Shown: in pieces, positions 14,849-27,900 of the stretch
How the letters are laid out: the number at the start of each line of letters is the position of its first letter
Numbering within the stretch: the first letter of the stretch is position 1
Source of the DNA: Edolisoma coerulescens
Taxonomy: Eukaryota; Chordata; Aves; Passeriformes; Campephagidae
Assembly: GCA_013397115.1 (NCBI GenBank)
Contig: VWZW01000999.1
Coordinates: forward strand, 51,813 to 115,812
DNA length: 64,000 nt
Reading direction: 5' to 3'
Notes under the pieces: model-generated
What the model was told of the DNA's origin: nothing
The model's database searches: none
What the model saw: only the letters and a program-made list of their open reading frames with translations
Made by a program: the position numbers and the translations under genes

Positions 14849-15739
14849 CCCCAAACCAAACCAGCCAGTCCTCCTTTTTGGGCAATAGTTATTATATTCA
14901 GAAAGCACATATTGCAACAGTAGGATTTATAATGTTAGCAAAACAGTTGGGAGATTACTCAGAAAGATGCATCATCTTATTTTTCATGTAATTGTTCATT
15001 ATTTGAAATAATACATTCAGTCATGCCAATCCATTCTGGTTTTATACGTAAAACGGGGCATAGTTTTTTGCTTTTCACAGTGTGAAGCATAACTCATGAC
15101 ATTTTCCATCTGCGTGTAAAAAGTTATGAATGTAGGCAGCTAATGAATTCATAAATACACATTGCTGTATTTCCAAGAAACAGAACACTGTCATTTTTGC
15201 TGTTCTTAATGGCAATATTCACACAAATCCCATCTGACATCGGTGTCTGTAATAGCGCTAGTATTTTCAGGACGTATACAGAACAAACTGTATATGCAAG
15301 GTCCATAGTCAACAAAAAACATGGTTAAGAGACCCAACTGATAGTTTTAAGAACATCTATTTGCAATACTGCAAATTGCAAGCCTGAGAAGTATTAGAAA
15401 AACTCTTTGGTTAAAGGTGAGTAATCTGTGGACAGATAACCAAAAGACTCGGTGCCACGAAATACAGGATGCCAACTGAGAGTGGCTTAACCAGCACTTG
15501 TCAGAGTTTTAAGTGTTGTTCGCATTCTCGTTTTTTCTCTTGCTAGGTGAAGTCCCCAACTACTATGAAAATAAAGCTACAATAATATCACAAAAACAAT
15601 TATTTGAGAATACCTGTAAAAAAAGGACAAAAAATGTATTGGCCTCTCAAAATCTGGGTGTGGAAGGTTTTCTCCCATGCAAGTGAGGAAAGAGAGAAGT
15701 CATAAAAATGTACACTTTTGCCTTTAGGATCACCCAGAG

Positions 15740-16016
15740 ACATAGTGGGTGAAGTATGTTTCTTGGGCCTGCAGGTATCCTCTATTCTTGTCCCTGAAGG
15801 CCGTTTTCCGTGCTGGCCAAAAGGGGCTGTGCCAGCGGAGCGAGAAGGTGGAGCTAAGTGGGAACAAGAGTAACCTGAGAAGGCCTCCAACTGACTTGAC
15901 TTCAAGTGACACCGGTGCTGTGGAGGGATTAATCAGGTGCTGGCAGATTCTGCCCTGCCCTGCCCGGCAAGTAGCTTCCAACGTTTACCCAAAACTCTCC
16001 TGTCCATACCAAGCAC
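15740..16016 (+). promoter_or_regulatory. SLC28A3: Probable 5' leader of SLC28A3
   Basis: This stretch immediately precedes the start codon and is more GC-rich than the DNA around it. An upstream ATG at 15749 opens a 97-codon frame that runs past the real start in another frame and stops at 16042, so if it is transcribed this is an upstream overlapping frame. No convincing TATA box or CpG island is visible, so the transcription start cannot be placed; the leader may also begin in an unseen exon farther upstream. Confidence 0.3.
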
Positions 16017-16073
16017 ATGGAGCTGACGGAGACCAACCGTGATCACTCAGGAGTGCACAATTTGGCCTTCCAG
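16017..16073 (+). CDS. SLC28A3: SLC28A3 coding exon 1
   Basis: 57 nt, residues 1-19, ending in phase 0 before GTAAGC. Begins MELTE and ends NLAFQ; human CNT3 begins MELRS and ends NVGFQ. Part of the cytoplasmic N-terminus, which is poorly conserved in this family. Confidence 0.9.
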
Positions 16074-19000
16074 GTAAGCGTGGTTTCCTTTGCTTTATGG
16101 GGAAGAGGAAGGACTTAAAAACATTGAACAATCTTTAATTCAGTCCCAGGACAAAGAAAAAGCATTTTCTGTGCTCTGCCTGCAGGTATTTTACAACACT
16201 ATCCATGCTGATACCCTGCCAAAGTACACGGCTCTTGTAAAAAAGAAGCTGAGCACAACTGACGTATTCAGGAGTATGCTCTACTCAGTGGTATTCAGCT
16301 ATCTCTGAAATGTGTCCTGACTCGGTAATATTCCATAGGCTGATGGCTCTCACAGCTGGCTCCTATCTGCTGTATCAGTTGCTGGTTTTTCCTGAGGATA
16401 GGTTATTTACAGTTCTGTTGAAGAGAAGGTCATAATTTTGCAGCAGACATATAACTCATCTAAGTAATGTATATCAATAATATGAGAAAAATAATAATAT
16501 AATCATAATGGGGCATATCATTCTTCCATGCATAAAACAAGTGCAGTTGTCTTGTTCTGCTCTCGAGAAGAACAAAGAGAGAAGGTAAGGAGCCAACCCA
16601 GAAGGTTTTGCATTTTCCGGGCATAAAGTAATATTAACAGCCGTTTTAAAAATGCAGATTTCAAAAGCGGAAGCACCCCTCTCCTCCCCCCCCCCAACAA
16701 ACAAACACCACAAACAAAGAATCAAAACCCCAAAACCAGTTAGTTATTGTTTCTCAGGGTCCAGCACCCCTGTGCTTTCATGGGAATTAGAACAGGGACA
16801 AACAGAAACTTGCGAACCCGCAGCCGGGCTGGCTCACTGTACTTTTTGCTGAAAGTAGAATAGGTTGGGGAGAAACAGTGGCTCTGAACTACTCTGAAGC
16901 TATGTTAGCAGAGCAGCCCCTTGCTCTCCTTTGCGGTGTCCGATCCTTACGCTGCCCCTCAGCTCAGCTAGCAGGAAGTAGGTAGCGGGTGTGGGTGTCA
17001 GCCGACACTATTCATATAACACAGAAGGATCTTTGTAGATGCTAGGCATGTGGACTATTACATGACATTCAAGCACTCTGTATATTTATTCATTGCGCTA
17101 TACGGACAGACAAGCCCGTCAGGGAGTATTTATGGAATGTAGGCAAGGGAGATAATTTTTAAAACGTGATAGCCCAGTGGTTCGGGCATTCTCCTGGATA
17201 ATCAGAGCGCCTTCAACGCATCTGTGCTTTGGAGCAGATAGACAAGCAATTTGAGCTTGAGTCTCCCTCAGTTCAAGTGAGCGAGATAAGAGAAGGTTTC
17301 ATTCTGTCTGTGTTTTCACACAAAATGTGTGCCTAAGCTGGTGCCATTAGCTTCCAAAGTCTGTGCTTACAAACTCAAAAAGGAGCCCCTAGCTGCAGAA
17401 GCTCGGTGTTAACTCTCTTGAACGGCATAAGCTGAAAATCAACTTTTTCCTCAGAGGTCCGTGGAGCACAGTACAGTGACCTGGGTTAATCCTCTGCCTT
17501 ACACAGCTAGCTCACCTGGGCCATCTTTATTTAATTTTACACTGTCTCTCTCTCTTTCTATATGTAAGTCACTCCCTAGAGAAAAGAAGATGCAGAAGTA
17601 AATAGGTAAACTTCTGTATATAAACAAATGAATCAGAGTAAAGCCACTGAAAAGTAAACAATCTCATAATTCCCCACTTTTTCTTGTATTTAAGCTTTTC
17701 TTGCACAAAGAATGAACACTAATTCCTCCAAAATAACAGTGTCTTACAGTATTAAGCAATGAGTATCTTACTTAAATCACAGAACATAAAAGTGTTTCGG
17801 AAAAGGTTTAATTTAACCCATTTTAAGTATCCCTGTAGGTACCATTTTAAATATGCATAGGTACCTTCAGATGCACCTGAACCACTTAATGATTAATGCA
17901 CAAAGGGTTAAAGTAAGAAAGAGACAAAGTTAAATCTGAGTTAGGTAATTTGTTTTATAAAGTACCTAAGTTAGCAAAACAGCTCTCAATGTAATACAAA
18001 GCAGCTCAAGGCAAGCAAGTGATGGATGAAGGACCATATCAGACCTTTATTAAGTCAAGAAGGAGAAGCATTGCAAAGGGATTCTAACAGGATGAATAAG
18101 TTGTAATATAGAGTAGTCTCCTTTTTGGCTTTGACCATACAAATGGTCAAAGGGAGATAACTATGAGCTCTTCTCAATTTCTCATTTTCTATTGATATGT
18201 AAACACACACAACCATCTGTACTGTTTTTCACTGCATCACAGAAGCATTTCACTGCATCACCATTTTCAATGGTACTGTAGTACACCTTCAGTTAACCCA
18301 CCGGCGTTAACTTTCAGATAGGACATGCATCCATGTAGCATGAAGTTATATTAATACCATTAATTGCATTTTTAAAAATGTGTGGTTCTGCAAAATATCA
18401 GCTACTTGTTTTGTACACTATGCAGTTTCCATTTGAACGCAGCATTGAACTTGCAGGTCCTGCATTATTGCCTTGTGATATTGCCAGTACCTGGGAGACC
18501 CAAAAGCAACTTTCCCCCTCATTAACAGCCCAAAATGGTCTCAAAAGACAACAGACTATAAACCCCAAATGTACACCTCTGCTGTATCTCTCTTTGTCTC
18601 TCTCTCTTTTTGATATTAGGAACATCTCAATTGCCAGCAGCCATTTGGGTGTATTACAATGAGTGAGCTTTTTCTATTGGTTTTAAGACGATACATAGCT
18701 TTACCCATACTGCCAGTCTTCCCTAGCATGCTCCTAAACTTCAGTAATGAAGTATTTACCTTAATGAAACCCAATGCAATAGTTAAGATGTACATGCTAA
18801 AGTTACCTGCTTTGGATGCTGCCTTATAGCCAGAATCAACAGACTGCTGTGCTGTTTATAATGAGACATTCAGGTTGTTAATTATTTTTCGTCTTAAAAA
18901 TGTCATGTAATTTAAGGAACTTAAATCATTATCCTCAATTCAGAAAATTGTTCCTGCTAAGTGTCTATGTACCAGCGTAACAGATTGTATCTATAGCTAC

Positions 19001-21933
19001 AATAGTGTCATACATAATGTGTGGAAACTACTGTATCTCTTGCCTTCGAGGTGGTTCAGTAAACTGCTCATTGATGGCACTGGCTGCCTGAGGGACCACT
19101 ACACTTGTTCGCAGAGTTTCCTGCTCAGAAACCCTGTATCATTAACTGAGACTGGATTTACCTAGCTTATATTTAACCCTCATTTAAGAGGCAAAATTTT
19201 TATCTAATCAGTTCTGATGACTCAGATCTCTGGTAACATTAAACATCAAGTCACATTTACTCCATAAAAAATTATAAAAGCTGCATCATAAAAAGGAAGG
19301 GTAGGTGGGATGAATAAACTCTCCTACATTTAAAAATTACACAGAGGCAAACATAAAATAAATACAATGCAAAGGGAAGATAACAGCTAATAAATATTTA
19401 TTGTTTATTGGCCTCCTATTGTTAGTGTTATGATGCATTAAACAGCCTGTACCTGTTTCTGTAGCAGAGCACACCATGCTCTGAAGAAGTTGACTTGAGG
19501 AAGGATCTCCCTTAAAATTCTGCCTTTTACTCACACTGCATAGGACACTGGTATTGCCATAATGCATGCAGTATTTGTACTCCATTTCATTCAGACAAGC
19601 TTAAAACATATCCTAAAAAGTGCCATTTCTGTTTATTGCCATTCTTCACAGCTTCTAAATACTCTTGTCTGGTTGGTTAATTAAGACTGTAGATGCTATT
19701 AAGAATTTATATTTCGTGAGCATCACTGTTATGTTTATCCTTGGAAATGAAGGTGGTGTTGCACTGCATTACTTAACCAAATTCAGTCAGGAAATTATGC
19801 AGTCCTTTTCCACATTTTCAAAACTTGCTTTCCAAAACCATACTTGGGATTTTTAAATGAAAACCCCCTACATTTCACGATACTATCCAACTATCCTATC
19901 CTTACAACCTAAATTTTTAAAGAAAACAACAATATACTCAGAGGCGGGGAGTCTTATTTACAGTCCTTTTCAAAACAGCCCATAAAGACTTAGCCTGCTA
20001 AATTTAAATCTGGCAGTACCTGTTTCTTATCTGTTGTTTCTACAGCTCATTTACTTTAGTTTAGTGCATGGATAATGAACATTCATCCTTCCTGCCTTCT
20101 ACACTGAGTTTTATAATTTGACAGATACTTATGAGTGTGGTGGTTATTAATTTAAAAAGATTCTTCCACTGTATTTAAAATGCATTTAAACTCCTTCAGA
20201 ATCATGGTAGTGGTTAGCAAAAGATAGTACATGAAGGAAAACCTAGATGAATGGTGTTCAGTTGCACTGAATATTTAAAGAAAAACAAGTTTTGAACTGT
20301 AAACTAGATGGCTTCACTTCTACTGGGCAAATACAATTGAAAATCTAATGAGATGCAACAAAATTATATGGTAAACTATTTGCTTTTGAAGCATCTGTTT
20401 TCTACTGAGTTACTTGAGTATCCTGATTCTAATCTCCAGCATAATGTAAGGACCCACCCTTAAACCATAAACAGTTTAAGCATCTGCCTGGATGCACTGA
20501 TGGCCAGTCTGTTTTCATCCCTTACTAGCATGAGTGTAACACCATCTACTCCAGAGTGTCTGCTATTGTTAAAAGCACAATAGAAGTTACTAGGTCTTTG
20601 CAAAATCCCATCCTCCTTCCAAATCAAGGAGGAAATGGCAGGGAAGGGCAATGAGTGTAGTCGTGCAACAATACTTGGTGAATGAACAGCTCATCTAGGG
20701 GAACTAAACAAACATTGAAAGAGCATTTCACTTACACAGCTGAGACAGCTCTATGCCCTTGTCATTTAATCAAGTATTTTACAAGAGCGGAATTCCAGTC
20801 AAAGTAAAGCAGCTTGTGAAAGCAGAAGCACAACTTCAAATCACTTTTCATATTGCAAACATTCAAAATAGATGGATCAATTCTGTAATCCTTTAACTGT
20901 GGACTAAAGCAATGAGAATTTTCCCATCCAATCTTCTCTGTGAACTTCCTGCTCTCTCATGTCACTTGGAGATTGAAGGTTCAGAAGTGACTTTACATAT
21001 TGCTGGACTGGCCTGTGCTCATAACAGGACTGTGCTAACTGTAGTTCCTAAGACTTGAACTCCCTTTTTCTCTTACAGTGTTTTGTTCTCCAGACATTTA
21101 CAGGGAGCTGGAAAAGGATACTGAGTAAATGAGATAGAGGTTTTCTGCCTGTGCTGGGTGCTTAGATAGCAATCAGCAACAGTAGGTGATAAGCACAGAC
21201 TGACATTCTGTTGAGGAGTTCCTTCAGCAACTCAGACACTAAGTAAGCAGAAAAAGGGAATAGGCAGATTTGTCACTTGAATATTTCTGTTCTTATTAGA
21301 AATTAAAAATAGCTTTTTGTCTTTAAGCAGTAGGATTAAATAATATGTTTTCACCAAACAAAAAAATTCTATAAAGGGGAGAATGAAGAGACAGTACTTT
21401 AAAAATCAGCTGTGAAATAAGAAAATTACTCAGGTTTATGGCACTTGGTCAAAGACTGTTCTAGTCAACAGAAGTCTTACTAAAGTAAATTTGTTATCAA
21501 TTGTAATTGACCAGTTTCTACTGAATCAGTAGTATTCCAGAAATGTGATATGATCAGTTGAAATAAGGACTTTTTATGTTCACAGAGAAGGACAAAAATC
21601 TATCATTCTGCAGCATGGGCTACTGAGTTCCAGCAATTGTGTGATGCTCTTACTGGTTTTGTTACATTACTCATGCATTCATATATTTTAATTACTCTAT
21701 AAATGAAACTCTTATGTAATTATTACACTTGTGTGGTGGATTCGACGAAGTTACTTTTAGAGGTTTCTTCCAACGCAGTTTATTCTTTACTTGTGTATTT
21801 CATAGACAGCAACTTGCATGCTTATTGTTTTTCACACATTTACTGACAAAATTCCTAGGAAATCTCTGCTTTTTCTTCCTCAGCAACAAGTATAGAAATC
21901 TTCAAAGACACTATCTCAGGAGACACTTCAGGA

Positions 21934-21973
<40 letters not shown>

Positions 21974-24900
21974 GAATTACAGAACTATACCGCTTTGACT
22001 TCGCCATGCTGTCCTGTGTAGTATTTTTAATATATTATATCTCAGTTCTACAGTTAATCACTGCTTCTTGTGATTTTTTTTTTTTTAATTGTATGGAGTG
22101 TTCAGTAGCTGCATTTGTTGCTGACTGCAGGGGCAGCTACAGCAAACTCCTGTGATGGCATGGTTAGAAGGCAAGCAAGTGACAAATGCTTTTGAAAAAG
22201 AAATACCTCTCTCTTAAGGAAAGGAAAAGATACTCTTCGCTTAGAAGTATGGGAACTGATGTATCAAGGCTACAGCACTTGAATAAACAGCTTCTTGTGA
22301 CTCCTCTGTCTTGTCCCAGACACACAAGGTTACAGAAACACTTTTACTGAAACTGATTTTTTTGTTAAGTTTAGAGGCAAAGTGTCTTTAAGGAAAATAT
22401 GTTACTGAGCATTGTTCTAGTTGCTTCTTAGGTCATGTTTCTGCTAAATGGTAAAATTCAATTTATTTCTAGTAGTACCACTTATTCCTGTCTTAATCAT
22501 AATTTACTATGATTCAGCTTATTTTGTATTGTTCACGTGGAAGTGATTGTTTTCATTGTGAAGACTAATTTACTGGGTTTATTACCATGTAAGTAATGAG
22601 ATACTTCATGCAATAAAACCCAGTGAAATGACCGTACTGTAACTGCAGCCATAAGAAACAACTGAAATACGAAACATTCACAGGAACTGCGGATATAAGT
22701 TATGTGAAATTTTGTTTAAGCAGCTTTCTTACAAGACCAAGAACCAGACATTCTAGGATAATTAAAAAGAGTTAGTGTATCCTTCAAAACATTAAGAAAC
22801 AAGAAAACAGAGATTCAGAATTTATTTTAAAAAAATAGAAATAGTGGGGCTGGTTATGACTGTCTTCATCTCTCAGTCCGGTAAAGCTAAGTCCTCTCTT
22901 TAAAGGTACCCTGAGTGTTTTATTCTAAGAGCAACAGAAGTACATGCTCGCATTTACTCCATGTGTGTAAGGAGCACAAATCCCAGAGCAAAGGCACTAA
23001 CAGTTGGGAAAGGCCCCAGTAGCCCATTTTGCCCTTGGTGAGGAGAAGGGATGGATTTTTATAAACTTGTTGAACCAGTCCTGAGACAATGAGCAGCACA
23101 ATTCACCATGTGAGACCTGTGAGTTTAGTCAAGAAAACAGCAGATTCACATTAAATGAGCACCATCCATTACAGAGGCAACGGTGCAGGGACTTGAATAG
23201 CCAAGCTTTGCACACTGAGTTTTGGGCTTCCTGTTCTAGTAAAGTAACACGGAGAATTGTAGAATCATTTAGACAGTAAAAGACCTCTATGATCATTGAG
23301 TCCAACCACTAATCTAGCACCACCATGTTCACAAATTAACCATGTCCCCAAAGCGCCCCATCTACAGGTTTTTGGGAAAAACTTCAGGCATGGTGATTCT
23401 ATTACTTCCCTGGGCAGCCTGTTGCAATGCCTGACCACCCTTTCAGTGAAGAAATTTCTCCTAATATCTAATCTAAGCCTCCCATGGTGCAGCTTGAGGC
23501 CATTTCCTGTCACCCACTCACTTTCTTCCATGGAAGCCCAGGCGTCAGAGTATAAATCAGTTCTTACTGTACACGAGAAAGGTTTTCAGCTTCTGATTTG
23601 AACCTATATAATTTCTGGTCCTAGAATGACAGTGATGGTGTGGATGTTACAAATCTGAAAGGCCTTGGAGACAATTCACAGGGAATCAAGAATTCACAAA
23701 ATAAGAAAACAGTGCATACTAATCAGGTATGTTTTGGGTTTTGGTTTTTTTTTTCTTCCAAACAACCTTATGAAAATTAGTAAACCTCAAATTCAATGTC
23801 AGCAATGTAGTAATATATCTGAGACAGATACTCTAACAAAATCTGAATATCTTTTAAAATGTACAAATGGACAGGGAAGTGAGTTCAGTTCTCAAAAATG
23901 CATTAGGAATAAATAAAATTGCAGCATGTGTAGGGTTCAGAAGAAATGTATTCTAATGTCATAATGGCTTCATACAAGATACAAAAGAGGCATCAGAAAT
24001 CGTAATCAGAGGGAAGACTGTGGACGAGCAGTTGACATAGAAGCATTTTCTCATAAGAAGGTGGAAAAAGAGAATCTGTAATTAATGGTTTTAGAGATAA
24101 AATCATCCAATCAGACAGAGAATTCATATTACTAAATATCTAATCATAAATTAATATTTAATTATTAAATAAACATCCAAAATAAGGAAAATTTCAGACA
24201 AACACAAACTTGAGGCAACACATCCTGTGTAAAACTGACCAGAGAAGAAGAGAGCACAATATAGATTACTGTAATAATAAACACATTAATTTTGACTTCT
24301 TTTGACTATGTTTGTTTAAGCCCACATAGTGAATATCTCATTATGAAGACATGAGAGTCAGGTTAAAAAAATCCACAAGTATTTTACCATTGTCAGGTAT
24401 TAATATTTTCACATCCCCACTCCAGAAATAACTTGCTACTCTAAAAATTCAATTCTGTTGTAATCATATCTATTTGTCAAGTTTGGTAATAATACTCAAA
24501 GCAGCATATGAGAAATACTTGGTGCAGTGGGTACTCATTTCTGTCTTCTGTTGTTTTCTTGGATATGATCAGAGGCAGCAAAGGCATGCTGCCAAAGTAA
24601 TGTCTCTGCTCTCAACGTCAAAGTAATTCTAGATATACAGTGATGGAAAGGATCAATTAGACTTTTCTGATAAGCACTCCTGGGAACTAGATCAGCATCT
24701 GAGGTCTTGGGAGAGAAAGATGGTGGATGGTGCCTATATCTTTATCTTCAAAAAAGACAGCAAAAAGGAAATTGTTAAAACAAAAAAACCGAAAAGGACT
24801 TCTAGAACTGATTGAAACTGTAGAAAATTGGAGGAGAGTAGTGGCATCTATGAAAGCTTGATTTTTGTCAGAGAAACCAATTTCCCACTGAAAAGGTTCA

Positions 24901-27900
24901 TCTGAAAACATTCTGCCTCTACTTGGTGCAAGAGTATTAGAGGTGCATATATTCACACCAACAATTTCTCAGGCACAATGTGGTTGAGGCATAAGAATTT
25001 ATTTTAAGGGTCTTTACAGTATGAACTTTGTAGTGTCTCCCTTTGCTGGCAGAAGTCCACATGCTCCACACGGCCCTTAGGTAACTCTCAGCAAGGGCCA
25101 ACACTCCCCAAGAGCCAGACCTGGTATCATGTTTGGCCATGAAAAAAAATAAAAGGCGTTTGCATCCATTCTCCAATTTCCTTTTCTATCTGCACACTTT
25201 CACACAAAGTTGTCTTTGATTTCAGATTTTCTCAGCACCTTTTAATGTAATTGTAGGAAAGCATTTGTGACAATAAAAGATTGATATAGTAATATTCTGA
25301 GCCTATTTAAATATGTTCTAAACAATGTGAAAAGATGTAGATTGATGCTTTTGTAATTGAAATACTCAAAAGCAAAATCAGGTTATATTCTCAAGACAAA
25401 CCATATATTTCACAAATTCAGAGAGCCAGAGTTCAGGCCAGATGGGGGAACATGGCCTGGCCTAGGCAGTGCATGAAGTGGGGGCACTGGGAATGATGGT
25501 GGGGATGAAAGCATTATCTGTAGGGCATGAGCTTCAAGATGTGTCCAGGAGAATGGACACAATGCCAAAGGGAGTGTAGGTGCCTGCAAACATGAAAGCA
25601 GAGTGCTTCAAGCTGGAGGGCTGGGACTCTCTTGATTTATAACACACATTAAAAAATCTGTGAGAAGCACTGGTATGCAATATATCCCAAATTTAAGCTC
25701 AGGAATAAATAATATTTATATATTATCAACACTCAGTATCCCTCAGATGAGAAGCCTACCTTGTACAGCTACTGAGAAGAGTACTGCCAGTTACCAGAAG
25801 TAATAGTAACTTAGTAGGCATTTTTCAGGTTTACTTTACTTCAGAGTCAAGACCGAAGACGGAAAGAAATCGAGTTTAGTGTAAATATGGCCATAAGTTG
25901 TAGTGCAGCTCCACAGATCTACACAGCACCCCGCTCCAAAAACTGCAGCCAAGAGGACCAACAGACTCCTGCTGGTCTTACGCTGAGCTTCCCTTAGGAG
26001 AGTGGCTTCCGTGTACATACTCCTCTGGTCTCGTCATGTGTTAGTTTTGCCTTTGAGATCATTGAAGTCCAAAGACACTTGACAGGCTGAGAGAGATGTG
26101 GTTGTTCAGCTGGGAGAAGAGAAGCTCTGGGGATCCCACTGTGGTCTTTCAGCACTTAAAGGGGGCTTACAAAATAATAAGGAAAAGCAACTTTTTATAA
26201 GGGCATGTAGTCACAGGACAAGGGGGACTGGCTTTAAACTGAAAAAGGGAAGGCTTAGATCAGATGTTAGGAAGAAATTTTTTACTGTGAGGGTGATGAG
26301 ACCCTGGAATAATATGTCCAGAGAAGTTGTGGATGCCCCATCCCTGGATGTGCTCAAAGCCAAGCTGGATGAGGCTTTGAGAAACCTGGTGTAGTGGGAG
26401 GTGTCCCTGCCCATGGCAGGGGGTTGGAGCTTGATGATCTTTAATGATCTTTAAGGTCCCTTTTACCCCAGGCCATTCTACGACTCTGTGATGCAAATCT
26501 CTCCCTGGCAACTAACTGAGGGCTTTCCAGGACTTCTGGCAGCACCTGCAGCAGGACAGACAGACAGAATGCGGGGGCCAGGGCAGATCTGTGTTGGGCC
26601 TTGCTTTCCGCAGCAGATGGGGGAATTGACTTACCATAAACAACAGTGACAGAATAACAGAAGGTAAACTCACTTGCAGATTGCCACTGCTCCAAAAGTG
26701 GCTGGGCACTGAGGGCCGCTTCTCTGAAGAGGGTAGGACATGTCCACCAGGCCAGGCAAAGACTGTCTGCCTTCGCCCTGGTCATGGCCAGACGCTCCAG
26801 GCCAGTCGGCTCGTCACAGTGCCCTGGCACGGTGTTCAAAGCGAGAGGTGTGAGGGCCACATGCAGGCACACTGCTGTCTTTGAACACAATGGCTGTGTG
26901 CCCTGGGCCCTGGCCGCTCTGCAGGCCCCACCACAAGCATGGAGGTAAGTAGCCATGGGACAGGCGCCTTCCTTGTACCCCACCGGAGTGGGCCGGGGAA
27001 GTGGTGCAGAGTGGGCATGACAGCCCCCACAGGTGTGCTGAGCAGCTTTGAGGGGTTGTGTCCCTCCCAGCCACCTCAAGGCAGTCCTCAGACAGGATGC
27101 AGGTCAGCCTGTGGTTTTTCAAAAGCTTTAACAGTGCCATGCTTATGTGGACTCAGGTAGCAGTTTTTCTTAAGAATAAATTTATTGGCTTAAATTTTTA
27201 AAACACTGAGCCTTGCCCAATTTAACTAGTCTCTGTATACAAAAGTTCCATCATATTAAAGTTCTGCAAAGAGAGAAGCAACAAAACCAGGGGGTGTCTA
27301 CTGGAGGTGCTGGGCAAGCTGGCTAATTCGCAGCTTGCGCTTTTGACCTCTATGCAGTAGTACTATCCATGAGGCCCTGCCGTCTTCAGCTCTGAGTAAC
27401 GCTGGTATTTCCCCTTTGAAAATGGTGTGGATGGCTTGGGAAACTCCTCAGCCCGGCTGAACACAGGATTTGCCTGATACTGATCACAGAGCTGGTGGCA
27501 GATGAGAGAGCTGGAGCCGTGCACACAGTGCAGAAAGGAAAGTCTAGAGACTGCTTCAGCCATCTGCCAGTGGGGATGCTTTTTTGCACCTTACTTAAGA
27601 AGCATAAACCCCTCTGACAACCTTGGCACTGATCTGCTTTCCAGGGGGATGAATACATCAATATTGAGAGTGATCTGCATGAAAACAAACGTGCCTCCGT
27701 AGATGATGAGCAACCACGCTTGAAAGGGTAATGTGTTTTTGCATGAGTAAGTCTTCTACTCACTTCATCCTGGCCTAAGCAAAAAGCTGCCAGTGTTTCT
27801 ACTTCTGGAGTGACAGCTCTAAATTTCACTGCCATACCCCTATACTGCATAGACCTTTGTATTGCCTAGCAATTTGTGTAATACAGAAACACATGTTTAA

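Larger units (their letters stand above)
1..16016. other. Upstream flank without recognisable gene
   Basis: About 16 kb of AT-rich DNA. I read both strands for exon-like open frames flanked by splice signals or resembling known proteins and saw none. Open frames here are short, low in composition bias and lack homology I can recognise. What it does hold is listed separately: an A/C-rich tract, a G run, a CTCF-like site and a 21-A run. Far-upstream noncoding first exons of SLC28A3 could lie here, but the sequence alone does not show them. Confidence 0.6.
16074..23624 (+). other. SLC28A3: SLC28A3 intron 1 (7.55 kb)
   Basis: Donor GTAAGC, acceptor CCTAG. Contains a SINE-like segment near 17168, a (GT)n tract at 21934 and a minus-strand CR1 fragment close to its 3' end. 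Otherwise AT-rich and featureless to my eye. As the first long intron it is where regulatory elements would be expected, but I cannot name any. Confidence 0.85.

Noticed and set aside
14490..14888. 132-codon plus-strand frame upstream of SLC28A3
   Set aside because: It runs into a 21-A tract that supplies its Lys tail, has no recognisable domain and no splice context.
16090..16308. 72-codon frame just after exon 1, possibly an extended or alternative exon
   Set aside because: Exon 1 has a good donor (GTAAGC) and exon 2 matches the human protein; this frame has no homology to CNT3.
17168..17285. Possible tRNA gene
   Set aside because: Box-like words are present but there is no closed acceptor stem or clean cloverleaf; a SINE remnant fits better.
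23265..23531. 88-codon minus-strand frame resembling a protein
   Set aside because: It is the degraded end of a CR1 LINE, not a host gene.
26098..26394. 98-codon plus-strand frame in intron 2
   Set aside because: CR1 reverse-transcriptase tail; already listed as a mobile element.
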